From: Microvirga brassicacearum | GTDB taxonomy: Bacteria; Pseudomonadota; Alphaproteobacteria; Rhizobiales; Beijerinckiaceae | Direction of reading: 5' to 3' | DNA length: 64,000 nucleotides | Assembly (NCBI RefSeq): GCF_008757455.1 | Contig: NZ_VCMV01000014.1 | Coordinates: forward strand, 1 to 64,000 | In this document: positions 1 through 11,108 of the stretch, one piece after another | Numbering within the stretch: position 1 is the stretch's first letter | How the letters are laid out: every line of letters starts with the position of its first letter | Program-made: the position numbers and the translations under genes | Notes under the pieces: model-generated | What the model was told of the DNA's origin: nothing | Database searches by the model: none | What the model saw: only the letters and a program-made list of their open reading frames with translations

Positions 1-2135
<2,135 letters not shown>

Positions 2136-2354
2136 GACAATCTAAACTCGGGACTGGGGCTCGCGAGGGCCCGAAAAAGGTATTGCAAGGTCTTGCAGGA
2201 GGGCCGGTTTTAGACGGCGGCGCAAGTCCTGTCGAGAACGGCGTTTCGGGGGATGTGCCCGCTGGTTTCATGACAAGCGGATAAAGGAGCTCCCTCCTTC
2301 CCGTCATCTCGAGCCTGGCCCGGAGACCCACACTATCGTCCGGCACCGTCGTGA

Positions 2355-2395
2355 AAAGTCGTGGATGGCCGGGTCAAGCCCGGCCAAGACGTTGG
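2355..2395. repeat. REP-like palindrome, single copy
   Basis: The core is a perfect palindrome, GGCCGGGTCAAGCCCGGCC, without a partner arm. The same core recurs at 2509-2535, 3724-3745 and 3785-3806. It belongs to the dispersed REP-like family common in Bradyrhizobium-type genomes. Confidence 0.75.
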
Positions 2396-2449
2396 AGCGT
2401 TTAGGTCATTGCTCCGCGACCAGCGCTGCCGATCTGCCATCCCGCCGCT

Positions 2450-2535
2450 GTCATGCCCGAGCTTGACTCGGGGACCCACGCCTTCCCACCCGCGCGAGAA
2501 AGGCGTGGGTGGCCGGGTCAAGCCCGGCCATGACG
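2450..2535. repeat. Paired REP-like inverted repeat upstream of the dehydrogenase
   Basis: A left arm (TCATGCCCGAGCTTGACTCG followed by GGGACCCACGCC) and a right arm (GGCGTGGGTGGCCGGGTCAA then GCCCGGCCATGA) are near-perfect reverse complements around a loop of roughly 20 bases. The RNA or single strand could fold into a long hairpin. The same paired arrangement occurs downstream of the dehydrogenase at 3720-3810. Confidence 0.8.
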
Positions 2536-2646
2536 GGGGTGGGATCGGCGGGCGGTTGCGCCGATCGTATTCGGCCCGACTACAGTTACGGGCACGAAGG
2601 GTGTAAGCCCTCCGACACCGCAATTCCCAATGGAAGCCCGCCCGCC

Positions 2647-3687
2647 ATGAAAGCCATCCTGTTCGAACAATTCCGCCAGCCGCCGCGCGTGCAGAACGTG
2701 ACTGATCCCGCGCCCTCCCTTGAGGGAGTGGTCGTCAAGGTCGAGGCGACCGGCCTCTGCCGGAGCGATTGGCACGGCTGGATGGGGCATGATTCGGATA
2801 TCGTCCTGCCGCACGTGCCGGGCCACGAACTGGCGGGGACCGTTCAGGCGGTCGGGAAGGGGGTCTCCCGCTGGCGCATCGGCGACCGGGTCACGGTGCC
2901 GTTCGTCGGCGGTTGCGGCCATTGCGCCGAATGTCATTCCGGCAACCATCAGGTCTGCGAGCAGCAATTCCAGCCCGGCTTCACCGCGTGGGGTTCGTTT
3001 GCCGAATACGTCGCCATCGATTTTGCCGACACCAACCTCGTCGCCCTGCCGGACGATCTCGATTTTACCGCGGCGGCAAGCCTCGGTTGCCGTTTCGTCA
3101 CGTCGTTCCGCGCCATCGTCGATCAGGGCCGCGTCAAGCCGGGCGAATGGGTGGCGGTGCATGGCTGCGGCGGCGTCGGCCTGTCGGCCATCATGATCGC
3201 GAGCGCCATGGGAGCGAACGTCGTGGCGATCGACCTGACGGAGGAAAAGCTCGCCTTCGCGCGGACGATCGGCGCCGTGGCGACCGTGAATGCATCGCAG
3301 ACCGAGGATGTGGTCGGCGCGGTGCGGGAGATCACGAAGGGCGGCGCGCATATGTCGATGGATGCGCTCGGCCACCCCACCACCTGCTTCAACTCCATCG
3401 CCAATCTGCGCCGCCGCGGCCGCCACGTGCAGGTCGGCCTGATGCTGGGCGGCCACAACCGTCCGCAGGTCCCGATGGACCAGATCATCGCCCACGAACT
3501 GGAAATCCTCGGCAGCCACGGCATGCAGGCGTTCCGCTATCAGGCGATGATGGACATGATCGAAACCGGCAAGCTGAAGCCGCAGGCGCTGATCGGCAGG
3601 CACATTTCGCTCGATGAGGCACCGGCGGCGCTGATGGCGATGGACCGGTTCGAGGGCATCGGGATTTCAATGATTACGAGCTTTTAA
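2647..3687 (+). CDS. Zinc-dependent alcohol dehydrogenase (MDR superfamily)
   Basis: This is a 346-residue medium-chain dehydrogenase that should oxidise an alcohol, or reduce an aldehyde, with NAD(P). The catalytic zinc ligands are C38, H60-E61 (PGHE) and C147. The structural zinc loop has four cysteines at 89, 92, 95 and 103. The Rossmann motif GCGGVG is at 172-177, followed by an acidic residue in VVAIDL that favours NAD. The start is the ATG at 2647, which gives the family N-terminus MKAILFEQF; the frame stays open further upstream into the repeat but without homology. It lies alone, opposite to recA and alaS, and is bracketed by REP-like hairpins, which suggests an inserted gene. The substrate cannot be told from sequence. 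Confidence 0.93.
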   Translation: MKAILFEQFRQPPRVQNVTDPAPSLEGVVVKVEATGLCRSDWHGWMGHDSDIVLPHVPGHELAGTVQAVGKGVSRWRIGDRVTVPFVGGCGHCAECHSGNHQVCEQQFQPGFTAWGSFAEYVAIDFADTNLVALPDDLDFTAAASLGCRFVTSFRAIVDQGRVKPGEWVAVHGCGGVGLSAIMIASAMGANVVAIDLTEEKLAFARTIGAVATVNASQTEDVVGAVREITKGGAHMSMDALGHPTTCFNSIANLRRRGRHVQVGLMLGGHNRPQVPMDQIIAHELEILGSHGMQAFRYQAMMDMIETGKLKPQALIGRHISLDEAPAALMAMDRFEGIGISMITSF

Positions 3688-3719
3688 GGGCTCATGCAGA
3701 GATAAACCTACGATCCGAG

Positions 3720-3810
3720 CGTCATGGCCGGGCTTGACCCGGGCACCCACGCCTTAACCCCGCGCGTCGCAAGAAGAACGTGGGTGGCCGGGTCAAGCCC
3801 GGCCATGACG
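3720..3810. repeat. Paired REP-like inverted repeat downstream of the dehydrogenase
   Basis: The left arm starts GTCATGGCCGGGCTTGACCC and ends with a CCCACG block. The right arm is GTGGGTGGCCGGGTCAAGCC followed by CGGCCATGACG. The arms match over about 30 bases with one mismatch, around a 27-base loop. It may act as a terminator or mRNA stabiliser for the dehydrogenase transcript. Confidence 0.82.
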
Positions 3811-3851
3811 GCCGCAGGCGGGATGCCCGTACTTCTGACCCCCACTTTCCC

Positions 3852-3921
3852 ACTCACCACTCACCACTCATCACTCATCACTCATCACTCACCACTCGCC
3901 ATTCGCAATTCGCAATTCGCT
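3852..3921. repeat. Heptanucleotide tandem array, ten copies
   Basis: Ten consecutive 7-base units run without interruption. The first seven are ACTCAYC/ACTCGCC variants and the last three are ATTCGCA/ATTCGCT. They lie in non-coding sequence between the dehydrogenase and recA. Units drift in sequence order along the array, as expected for slippage-driven growth. Confidence 0.9.
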
Positions 3922-3954
3922 GCTCCCTCCATTCGCTCCTCAACAGCCGCAACA

Positions 3955-3986
3955 GAAAAGACCGCCGCGATCGCTCGCGACGGCCT
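3955..3986 (-). terminator. Rho-independent terminator of recA
   Basis: Read on the minus strand, CCGTCGCGA and TCGCGGCGG form a 9-bp stem with one G-U pair around a short GCGA loop, followed by TCTTTT. It lies about 40 bases past the recA stop codon, so recA transcription probably ends here and does not read on into alaS. Confidence 0.8.
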
Positions 3987-4026
3987 TTGGTTTGCCCCTT
4001 GAAGGAGAGCAAAATTCGGAGATGGC

Positions 4027-5118
4027 CTACGCGACGCCCTCGTCGAGATCGTCCGCCGTGGGGGTGGCCTGATCGAGGATGCGGTCGGCGAGCAGGCCGG
4101 CATTCTGGCGGATGAGGCCTTCGATCTTGTCGGCGACTTCCGGGTTGTCGCGCAGGAACTGCTTTGAGTTCTCGCGGCCCTGGCCGAGACGCTGGCTGTC
4201 ATAGGAGAACCAGGCGCCGGATTTCTCGACGATGCCGGCCTTGACGCCGAGATCGATGAGTTCGCCGACCTTGGACACGCCCTCGCCGAACATGATGTCG
4301 AACTCGACCTGCTTGAAGGGCGGCGCAACCTTGTTCTTGACCACCTTCACGCGCACCGAGTTGCCGATCGGATCATCGCGGTCCTTGAGCGTCGAGACGC
4401 GGCGGATATCGAGGCGGACCGAGGCGTAGAATTTGAGCGCGTTGCCGCCCGTCGTCGTTTCGGGCGAGCCGTACATGACGCCGATCTTCATGCGGATCTG
4501 GTTGATGAAGATCACCATGGTGTTCGAGCGTGAGATCGAACCGGTGAGCTTGCGCAGGGCCTGGCTCATGAGGCGGGCCTGGAGGCCGGGCTGCACGTCA
4601 CCCATCTCGCCGTCGAGTTCGGCCTTCGGCGTCAGCGCCGCCACCGAATCGATAACCAGCACGTCGATGGCGCCGGAGCGCACCAGCGTGTCGCAGATCT
4701 CAAGCGCCTGCTCGCCCGTATCGGGCTGCGAGATCAGGAGATCGTCGAGAGCGACGCCGAGCTTGCGGGCATAGGCCGTATCGAGCGCGTGTTCCGCGTC
4801 GACGAAGGCGCAGACGCCGCCCTTCTTCTGCGCTTCGGCCACCGTATGCAGCGCCAGCGTCGTCTTGCCGGACGATTCGGGGCCGTAGATCTCGATGACG
4901 CGACCGCGTGGCAGCCCGCCGACGCCGAGCGCGATGTCGAGGCCGAGGGAGCCGGTCGAGACGACCTCGATCTCCTCGATCTTCTGATTCTTGCCCAACC
5001 GCATGATCGAGCCCTTGCCGAACGAGCGCTCGATTTGAGAAAGCGCTGCATCCAGAGCTTTCGACCTGTCTTTATCCATCGATGAATTTTCCACCAGTCT
5101 CAGAGACGACTGCGACAT
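4027..5118 (-). CDS. recA: Recombinase RecA
   Basis: RecA forms filaments on single-stranded DNA, drives homologous recombination and triggers LexA self-cleavage. The product is 363 residues, normal for alphaproteobacteria. Visible motifs are Walker [10 protein letters not shown], the Walker B segment [10 protein letters not shown], loop L1 around EIGD-type [11 protein letters not shown], and loop L2 with [20 protein letters not shown]. The start [16 protein letters not shown] matches rhizobial RecA proteins; the frame continues 29 codons upstream through the promoter and SOS box, so that longer form is not credible. Expression is expected to be damage-induced through the LexA box at 5206-5220, 88 bases upstream of the start codon. 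A terminator follows the stop. Confidence 0.98.
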   Translation of the reverse strand: MSQSSLRLVENSSMDKDRSKALDAALSQIERSFGKGSIMRLGKNQKIEEIEVVSTGSLGLDIALGVGGLPRGRVIEIYGPESSGKTTLALHTVAEAQKKGGVCAFVDAEHALDTAYARKLGVALDDLLISQPDTGEQALEICDTLVRSGAIDVLVIDSVAALTPKAELDGEMGDVQPGLQARLMSQALRKLTGSISRSNTMVIFINQIRMKIGVMYGSPETTTGGNALKFYASVRLDIRRVSTLKDRDDPIGNSVRVKVVKNKVAPPFKQVEFDIMFGEGVSKVGELIDLGVKAGIVEKSGAWFSYDSQRLGQGRENSKQFLRDNPEVADKIEGLIRQNAGLLADRILDQATPTADDLDEGVA

Positions 5119-5446
5119 GACCTGAGCATCCTTATGGCACGGAGGGCTATTGAGTCTCAACGCGGGTTTGTGAGATAAACGTACCCGGTTTGTTCCAAGG
5201 CGCAAGTTCTTTTTTTGTTCTCATGGATATTATTCCCCAATAAGGGTGTTGGACACGTCTGAAATTTCCTCGGCTGGAGTGTCGTCTCGAATTGCCGAAT
5301 TTTACAGCTTTCCTCGTCAACGGACGGGTGGCGTTAGGTCCCGCCGACTAGAAGCGCCGAAAGGTGCCTCGGCAAAATACGAAACGAATGTTGATAATCC
5401 GCCGCCCAACTTATCGAAGCGGGGCAATTTGCTGTACACCTGTTAG
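5119..5446. other. Intergenic region between recA and the AbiJ-like gene
   Basis: This 328-base stretch holds the recA leader, its SOS box and, presumably, the promoter of the downstream AbiJ-like gene. A 66-codon plus-strand frame at 5246-5446 has no recognisable features, so I do not call it. Base composition drops noticeably toward A/T from about 5200 onward. Confidence 0.6.
5206..5220 (-). promoter_or_regulatory. LexA (SOS) box upstream of recA
   Basis: The sequence GTTC-TTTTTTT-GTTC matches the alphaproteobacterial SOS box GTTC-N7-GTTC exactly; its spacer is seven T. It is a direct repeat, as is characteristic of alphaproteobacterial LexA sites. The position, about 90 bases before the recA start codon, fits a promoter-overlapping operator. 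Confidence 0.9.
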
Positions 5447-6292
5447 ATGCCAGATGATCCGCAGCCTTACATGCCGTTCTCGCAGCGCACCGGCCTGGAT
5501 CCCATTCCCCCACAGCTAAAATTGGGCGAGGCATCCGACGATTTGCGGCGAATGATAGAATACTACGTTGGACTTGAAATTGGGCGAAACACCCGCTCGG
5601 GTTATGATCATTCATATTTCAACGACCGTTGGGAGAGGGTGACGAGGGACCTGCACGTTCTCTTCCTGAAGGCGGATCCGGATATATATGAGAACTCGCC
5701 TTACGACTGGCGAATAAGTCTCAAAAATTTTTTCCAGGGCGCGAAGATCGGACCGCTATTTAATCTAATTGAATTTTTGGTCCGGCATCCAAAATGCAGT
5801 GACGAGCTGAAGAGTGAGCTTGCGAGCGCGTTTGTCACGGCGCGCGCAGCCTACCGCATCATTGATGGTCAGATCGTCGCCATTGGCACAGAAGAACAGG
5901 CCGCAGCGTTCGAGAAGGCCGTTGTGGATGCGGCAGAAAATAGTGCGGGTGCGGCGAGAAAGCACTTGCTGGCGGCAGGCATGGCGCTTCGTAATTCGGA
6001 CTGGGCCGGTAGCGTTAGGGAAAGCATCCACGCTGTCGAAGCCATCGCCATTCGCCTTGCGCCTGACACAACCACCCTCGGCCCGGCACTTAGCGCGTTA
6101 GAAAAGCAGGGCCACTTGCACGGCAGCCTCAAGGCCGCGTTCGGCTCACTGTACGGATACTCAAGCGACGAAGAAGGTGTGCGACATGCGCTCGTGTTCA
6201 AAGAGGAGGCCCAAGTCGACGAGGCAGATGCATTATTTATGCTCGGCGCGTGCGCCTCATTCGTGTCCTACTTATTGGCACGCGCTAATTGA
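5447..6292 (+). CDS. AbiJ-family protein (AbiJ_NTD4-like N-terminus plus HEPN-like C-terminus), candidate abortive-infection gene
   Basis: The product is 281 residues with no signal peptide or membrane segment. Residues 9-75 (MPFSQRTGLDPIPPQL, then DDLRR and a conserved FNDRW) resemble the AbiJ N-terminal domain 4 family. Residues 165-281 resemble the C-terminal AbiJ helical region: LRNSDWAGSVRESIHAVEA, TLGPALSALE, YGYSSDEEGVRHAL and a final LFMLGACASFVSYL. R191/H195 and R246/H247 are candidate HEPN-type catalytic residues, but no clean RX4-6H motif is present. Family membership is recalled from memory, and phage-defence function is inference. The gene stands alone with more A/T than its neighbours, suggesting transfer. 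The start could instead be the ATG at 5471; neither has a clear ribosome site. Confidence 0.72.
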   Translation: MPDDPQPYMPFSQRTGLDPIPPQLKLGEASDDLRRMIEYYVGLEIGRNTRSGYDHSYFNDRWERVTRDLHVLFLKADPDIYENSPYDWRISLKNFFQGAKIGPLFNLIEFLVRHPKCSDELKSELASAFVTARAAYRIIDGQIVAIGTEEQAAAFEKAVVDAAENSAGAARKHLLAAGMALRNSDWAGSVRESIHAVEAIAIRLAPDTTTLGPALSALEKQGHLHGSLKAAFGSLYGYSSDEEGVRHALVFKEEAQVDEADALFMLGACASFVSYLLARAN

Positions 6293-6326
6293 GGCGCCGC
6301 TGCTGCCTTCGGACTGATGAGTTTCC

Positions 6327-8858
6327 CTACTTCCCGATCACCTGCTTCACGGTCTCCACCAGCTGGCGCAGGCTGAAGGGCTTGGGCAGGAAGTTGAACT
6401 CCTCCCCTTCGGGCAGGTTGCGGCGGAAGGCGTCTTCGGCATAGCCGGAGACGAAGATGACCTTGAGGTCGGGATAGAGCTTGCGTAATTCGCCCAGCAG
6501 GGTCGGCCCGTCCATTTCGGGCATCACCACGTCGGAGACGACGAGATCGACCGGCGCGCCGCGCGCCTCGATGATCTGCATCGCCTCGACGCCGGAGGCG
6601 GCCTCCAGCACCGTATAGCCACGGGCCGAAAGCGCCCGCGAATTGACGGCGCGGACCGGGTCCTCGTCCTCGACGAGCAGGATAGTGCCCTGCCCGGTCA
6701 TGTCGGCGGCCGGCTTCTTGACGGTCTCGGGCTTGGTGTCGTCCGGCAGTTCATGCGCCTCGGGGATGTGGCGCGGCATGTAGATGCGGAAGATCGTGCC
6801 GCGTCCGAGCTTCGAATCGACGTCGATGAAGCCGCCCGATTGCTTGACGATGCCGAACACGGTCGAGAGGCCGAGGCCGGTGCCCTTGCCCATCTCCTTG
6901 GTGGTGAAGAAGGGTTCGAAAATCTTCTCCATCACGCCGGCATCCATGCCGGTACCGCTATCCGACACCTCGACCACCACGTAATCGGCCGCCGGCATGC
7001 CGCTCACATGCAGCCGCGCGGCTTCGCTTTCGGGCAGGTTCATCGTCCGGATCACCAGCTTGCCGCCATCCGGCATCGCATCGCGCGCATTGACCGCGAG
7101 GTTCACCACCACCTGCTCGAACTGGTTCACGTCGGCCTTCACGAACCACAGGTCGCGGCCGTGGCTGAGGTCGAGTTCGACGCGCTCGCCGAGCAGGCGC
7201 TTCAGCAGCATCGAGAGTTCGTAGAGCCGGTCGTTGAGGTTCAGCACTTCCGGCCGCAGGGTCTGGCGGCGCGAGAAGGCGAGCAGCTGGCGCACCAGGC
7301 TCGCGGCCCGGTTGGCGTTCTGCTTGATCTGCATGATGTCCTGGAAGGACGGATCGGTCGGGCGGTGATTGGCGAGCAGAAGATCGCTGTAGCCGATGAT
7401 CGCCTGCAACACATTGTTGAAATCGTGCGCGACGCCGCCCGCAAGCTGGCCGACCGCGTTCATCTTCTGCGATTGCGCGAGCTGTTCTTCGACCTTGCGG
7501 AAATCGGTGGTGTCGAAGGCGTAGAGGATCGCCGCTTCGCCATCCGCCGCATTGTCGCTCACCGGCGTCACCCACACGCGCACCGAGCCGCTCTTTTCGC
7601 CGGCGGTGTGCAGTTCGAGCGGCGGAATATCGCCGCGGCTTTCGCCGGCGGCCTTCAGCGCTGCCGCCACCTGCGCGCCCTCGCCGTCACGAAACGCGTC
7701 GGTGATCAGCGGGCCGTCGACGCCTTCCCCCGTGCGCGGCAGGGTGCCGAACAACCGCGTGAACGGGGCGTTGGCCTGCAGGATGCGGCCCTGCCGATTG
7801 ACCGTCGCGATGGCGATCGGCGTGTTGTTGAAGAAACGCGCAAACCGCACTTCGGCGGCACGCTGGCCCTCATCCACGTCGAGACCCGGCGACCGGTTCA
7901 GCACCAGCGTCCGCGAGGCGCCCATCGCGCCGTCCTGCCCGAAGGCGATGCGGTGATAGAGCCGGACCGGCAGGAACTGGCCGTTGCGGCGGCGCAGATC
8001 GAGATCGAAGGTTTCGGTGCGCACGCTGCCGGGCTCGCCGGAGAATGACGTCATCATCGCCACCACGTTGCGCGGCACCACGTCGGCCAGACCAAGCCCG
8101 CCGGAGCCGACCTGCGCGAGGTCGTAATCGAGCCAGGAGGCGAGCGTCGCATTCAGATAGACGATGTTGCCGTCCGGATCGATCGACAGGAAACCGGCAG
8201 GCGCGTGATCGAGATAATCGATGGCGTGCTGCAATTCCTGAAAGACGTTTTCCTGGCGCTCCCGCTCATGGGTGACGTCGGCGATGGTCCATAAGGCGGC
8301 CTGTGCGCCGTTGCGCGGCAAGGCGCGGACGCGGACCCGGTACCAGCCGAATTCCTGGGTCCCGTCGAGCGAGGGGGACAGGCGGATTTCCTCCGAACCC
8401 GTGCGATGTTCACGGGCCGATTGGGCCAGACGGTAGATCGCCTCCGAAACTTCCGGCGCGCCGGTGAAGAGACGCTCGACGGCCCTGATATCGCCGCCGC
8501 TCGAGCCGGCGAGGTCGAGATAGGCCTTGTTGGCGTAGACCACGCGCCCGTCATCCTCGATGACGATGAGGCCGTCACTGGAGGTGTCGGCCATGAGCTT
8601 GGTGATATCGTTGCGAACCGACTTGGTGCCAAATTGCATGACGCCGATCGCAATCGCGAACAGGAAGAACACGCCCGCCATCGCGAAGAACGCCAGCAAG
8701 CCGAGGATCAGCGGCTGGGCCTGATCGCTGCCGAGATAACGCAGGCTCAGGATCGCCCCGACGAGAATCGTCGCCAGTAGCAGAACAAGGCCGATATGGC
8801 CCGGACGATCGGAGCGATCGATCGGGTCAGCCGCTTGCGTGTCGCCCTCATAAGCCAT
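6327..8858 (-). CDS. cckA: Hybrid sensor histidine kinase CckA
   Basis: CckA is the membrane kinase that feeds phosphate through ChpT to CtrA and CpdR, controlling the alphaproteobacterial cell cycle. The 843-residue product has two N-terminal membrane segments (about 22-40 and 50-72) and PAS-like regions near 85-200, 205-320 and 335-455. The HisKA site is H478 in [12 protein letters not shown]. The ATPase domain has the N-box [10 protein letters not shown] at 586-595, DSGTGM at 633-638 and GTGLGLSTV at 659-667. A C-terminal receiver has phospho-acceptor D776 in [15 protein letters not shown] is typical of CckA. The ATG at 8858 is chosen because the membrane domain follows at once; an upstream extension lacks homology. 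A CtrA-type box lies 266 bases upstream. Confidence 0.95.
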   Translation of the reverse strand: MAYEGDTQAADPIDRSDRPGHIGLVLLLATILVGAILSLRYLGSDQAQPLILGLLAFFAMAGVFFLFAIAIGVMQFGTKSVRNDITKLMADTSSDGLIVIEDDGRVVYANKAYLDLAGSSGGDIRAVERLFTGAPEVSEAIYRLAQSAREHRTGSEEIRLSPSLDGTQEFGWYRVRVRALPRNGAQAALWTIADVTHERERQENVFQELQHAIDYLDHAPAGFLSIDPDGNIVYLNATLASWLDYDLAQVGSGGLGLADVVPRNVVAMMTSFSGEPGSVRTETFDLDLRRRNGQFLPVRLYHRIAFGQDGAMGASRTLVLNRSPGLDVDEGQRAAEVRFARFFNNTPIAIATVNRQGRILQANAPFTRLFGTLPRTGEGVDGPLITDAFRDGEGAQVAAALKAAGESRGDIPPLELHTAGEKSGSVRVWVTPVSDNAADGEAAILYAFDTTDFRKVEEQLAQSQKMNAVGQLAGGVAHDFNNVLQAIIGYSDLLLANHRPTDPSFQDIMQIKQNANRAASLVRQLLAFSRRQTLRPEVLNLNDRLYELSMLLKRLLGERVELDLSHGRDLWFVKADVNQFEQVVVNLAVNARDAMPDGGKLVIRTMNLPESEAARLHVSGMPAADYVVVEVSDSGTGMDAGVMEKIFEPFFTTKEMGKGTGLGLSTVFGIVKQSGGFIDVDSKLGRGTIFRIYMPRHIPEAHELPDDTKPETVKKPAADMTGQGTILLVEDEDPVRAVNSRALSARGYTVLEAASGVEAMQIIEARGAPVDLVVSDVVMPEMDGPTLLGELRKLYPDLKVIFVSGYAEDAFRRNLPEGEEFNFLPKPFSLRQLVETVKQVIGK

Positions 8859-9225
8859 GGAAGTTCGATATCCCCTTGAGGAAGGTGGGCGATGCCGGAG
8901 CGCGCCTCGGATCTGCGAGGTTGGTTGTGGCCGCATACTACACAGAATTTATTGATTGACCTCTAAGGCCGTACAAGAGGGTCTTCATTGTCCCCCGAAA
9001 GCCTGCGGGGATGACCACCCCGGCGGCTAGCGCTGGGGAAACGGGTCGCCCGCCAGCACAGTGTTGCCGCAATGTGAACCCAAGTGACGACCAGACGTTG
9101 GCTTCCCTTGGCGAGGTGCATCGTTAACCATCCATTAACCTTGCGGCTTCCTTTGCTGATCGATGTGTTACAAAGCCGTTCAGGAACGTGGCCTTCAATG
9201 GCCCCACAAAATTTGAGAGTTCATC
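8859..9225. other. Divergent intergenic region between cckA and the FliO-like gene
   Basis: The 367 bases carry the promoters of both divergent genes and one exact CtrA-type box at 9124-9139. I see no open frame with recognisable homology and no strong hairpin. Confidence 0.65.
9124..9139 (+). promoter_or_regulatory. CtrA-type binding site
   Basis: TTAA-CCATCCA-TTAAC is an exact match to the full CtrA consensus TTAA-N7-TTAAC. It lies 86 bases upstream of the FliO-like start codon and 265 bases upstream of cckA. CtrA commonly controls flagellar genes, so the FliO-like gene is the more likely target. Occupancy is inference. Confidence 0.75.
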
Positions 9226-10434
9226 GTGCTGTCTCAATTTGGTATCGAAGCGTCACGGGCGGCCCAGTACGTCATCGCTTTCGCGATCATCCTCGGTCTG
9301 GTCGCGCTGTTTGGATTGGTTCTCCGCAAATTGACGGGCGGACGGCTCATGATGAACGGCCCCGACCGCTCCCGCGCCCGGCAACCCCGCCTCGGCGTCG
9401 TCGATATCTACGATCTCGACCGGCAACGGCAACTGGTCCTGTTGCGCCGTGACAATGTCGAGCATCTGCTGCTGATCGGCGGCCTCAACGACGTGGTCAT
9501 CGAAACCAATATCGTGCGCGTCGCCGGCGCGAGGATTCCCGCGGCGTCCACCGAGCAAGGCGCCGATCGATTCGAGCCGGCCTTCGAGCCCACCCGTCCG
9601 CAGGTCGAAACTCCCGGCAGGCCCTCCATCGAGACGCAGCTCGCGGCGCAGCTCGGCAGCTTCATGAAACGCCCCTCCGAGGAGGCCGGCGACGAAGAGG
9701 CTCCTGCGAGCGCGCCCGAACAGGCGCGCCCGGAGCCGGTCCTCAAAGTCGGTGCGGCGCCCTATGGCGCGGGCCCGTCGATCGACGGCTTCCGCCCCGA
9801 ATCCGAGTCCACCCCGCGTCAGCCCGCCGAGGCGCCGCCCGTGCGGGTCGAGCCGCGCCCGAGCTACATGCCGCCGATTTTCCAGTCGCGGCCGACGCCG
9901 CAACCGCCGGCGCCTCCTCCACCCGCGCCCCCGCCGCCGGCGCCGCCGATCTTTCCGATCGGCCCGGTGCGGGCGACCGAGAACGCCGCCAATGACCGGG
10001 CCGCACCCGACGCGGCGATCCTCTCGGACATGGCCAAGCAGCTCGAGGAAGCGCTCAAGCGTCCGGCCACTCCGGTGTCATCGGAGCATGATCGGTCGGA
10101 GCTGGCCTCGGCCGCCATCGAGGACAATCCGGATCTCGAGGATGACGATCTGCTGGAGCCCACCGCGCCCGCGGGCGGCTCGCCTGATGTCGGCACCCCC
10201 ATTATCCTTGCCGACGAGGTCACGGCCAGCGCGGAAGTCGTCGCGGTCGAACCCCGCGAAACCGAGGCACAGGGCCCGACGGAGCCGGAGACCCGACCGG
10301 CTCCGGAGCGGGCCGAGACCGCCGGTCCGCAAAAGCCCACCGAGAAGGTGGCCGATCCGTTCTCGGTCGAGGAGATCGAGGCGGAATTCGCCCGGCTGCT
10401 CGGGCGGCCGCTGGACACCGGCAAGAAGGGCTGA
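9226..10434 (+). CDS. FliO-like flagellar biosynthesis protein with long proline-rich tail
   Basis: The 402-residue product has one membrane helix at about 14-34, followed by a short conserved FliO-type domain (about 55-100) containing RLGVVDIYDLDRQRQ, VLLRRDNVEHL and LIGGLNDVVIET. FliO helps assemble the flagellar export gate at the inner membrane. The remaining 300 residues are low complexity, acidic and proline-rich, with the run PQPPAPPPPAPPPPAPP near residue 225, so only the first quarter is informative. Translation starts at a GTG with GAGAG eight bases upstream. No other flagellar gene is nearby, so the role rests on the short domain and the CtrA-type box. Stand-alone FliO-like genes of this shape occur in Bradyrhizobium relatives. 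Confidence 0.7.
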   Translation: MLSQFGIEASRAAQYVIAFAIILGLVALFGLVLRKLTGGRLMMNGPDRSRARQPRLGVVDIYDLDRQRQLVLLRRDNVEHLLLIGGLNDVVIETNIVRVAGARIPAASTEQGADRFEPAFEPTRPQVETPGRPSIETQLAAQLGSFMKRPSEEAGDEEAPASAPEQARPEPVLKVGAAPYGAGPSIDGFRPESESTPRQPAEAPPVRVEPRPSYMPPIFQSRPTPQPPAPPPPAPPPPAPPIFPIGPVRATENAANDRAAPDAAILSDMAKQLEEALKRPATPVSSEHDRSELASAAIEDNPDLEDDDLLEPTAPAGGSPDVGTPIILADEVTASAEVVAVEPRETEAQGPTEPETRPAPERAETAGPQKPTEKVADPFSVEEIEAEFARLLGRPLDTGKKG

Positions 10435-10452
10435 TCCTGCAATCCCGAAACG

Positions 10453-10482
10453 AAAAAGGGCTCCGCGTACGGAGCCCTTTTT
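10453..10482. terminator. Bidirectional Rho-independent terminator
   Basis: GGGCTCCG and CGGAGCCC form a perfect 8-bp stem around a CGTA loop, with AAAAA on the left and TTTTT on the right. It can stop both the plus-strand FliO-like transcript and the minus-strand dksA transcript, which converge here. Confidence 0.92.
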
Positions 10483-10501
10483 GTTGTCGGATGGAGGAGG
10501 A

Positions 10502-10921
10502 TCAGTCGTCCCGATAGACCCGCTCGTTGCGCTCGTGACGCTCCTGCGCTTCGAGCGACAGGGTGGCGATGGGGCGGGCTTCGAGCCGCTTGAGCGAGAT
10601 CGGGTCGCCCGTCTCTTCGCAATAGCCGTAGCTGCCATCATCGATCCGCGCGAGGGCGGCGTCGATCTTGGCGATGAGCTTGCGCTGGCGGTCGCGGGCG
10701 CGAAGCTCGATGGCACGGTCGGTTTCGGAGGAAGCCCGGTCTGCGAGATCCGGGTGATTCTCGTTTTCGTTCTGCAGGGTAGCGAGGGTTTCCTGGGCTT
10801 CTTTCAGGATGTCGCCCTTCCAACGGATGAGCTTGCGCCGGAAATATTCCCGCTGCCGTTCGCTCATGAACGGCTCCTCTTCGGTTGGTCGATAACCCTC
10901 GGCGATTTCAATATTCGTCAT
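10502..10921 (-). CDS. dksA: RNA polymerase-binding transcription factor DksA
   Basis: DksA enters the secondary channel of RNA polymerase and, with ppGpp, adjusts rRNA and biosynthetic promoters. The 139-residue product has a coiled-coil with the tip motif DLADRA (D58, D61, A63), matching the essential D-x-x-D-x-A of E. coli DksA. The globular part aligns well (GYCEETG ... RRLEARP-like KRLEARPIATLS). Of the four zinc cysteines only C101 remains; the others are T104, S122 and A125. I believe such zinc-poor DksA is common in Rhizobiales. The start at MTNIEIAEGY gives a normal length; an in-frame upstream extension of 51 codons is unconvincing. Confidence 0.94.
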   Translation of the reverse strand: MTNIEIAEGYRPTEEEPFMSERQREYFRRKLIRWKGDILKEAQETLATLQNENENHPDLADRASSETDRAIELRARDRQRKLIAKIDAALARIDDGSYGYCEETGDPISLKRLEARPIATLSLEAQERHERNERVYRDD

Positions 10922-11108
10922 GTGGGCCGTTTTATCCCGATGTACTGTCGCGCCCCTATATACACTCGCGCGGTCCGCCACAACGGAGTTCAGCGTCACC
11001 GGTTTGTCTAATATCCGACCGGGTGCGCCCCCTGTGACGCTGAGGAAGTCGCCGACGTTGTGGCAAAAGAACATTTTGCCGCACGGGTCCGTCGCTCAGC
11101 CCGGTGGC

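Larger units (their letters stand above)
2136..2646. other. Intergenic region with REP-like repeats
   Basis: About 510 bases separate the divergent starts of alaS and the dehydrogenase gene. Apart from REP-like palindromes in its middle (2355-2395 and 2450-2535), I see no open frame with homology and no clear RNA. Promoters for both flanking genes must lie here but are not obvious by eye. Confidence 0.6.

Noticed and set aside
2518..3603. Minus-strand frame of 361 codons
   Set aside because: Antisense of the zinc alcohol dehydrogenase.
3852..3921. Possible CRISPR array
   Set aside because: The units are seven bases with no spacers; it is a simple tandem repeat.
5246..5446. Small plus-strand frame between recA and the AbiJ-like gene
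   Set aside because: No ribosome site, no homology seen, and it lies in a promoter region.
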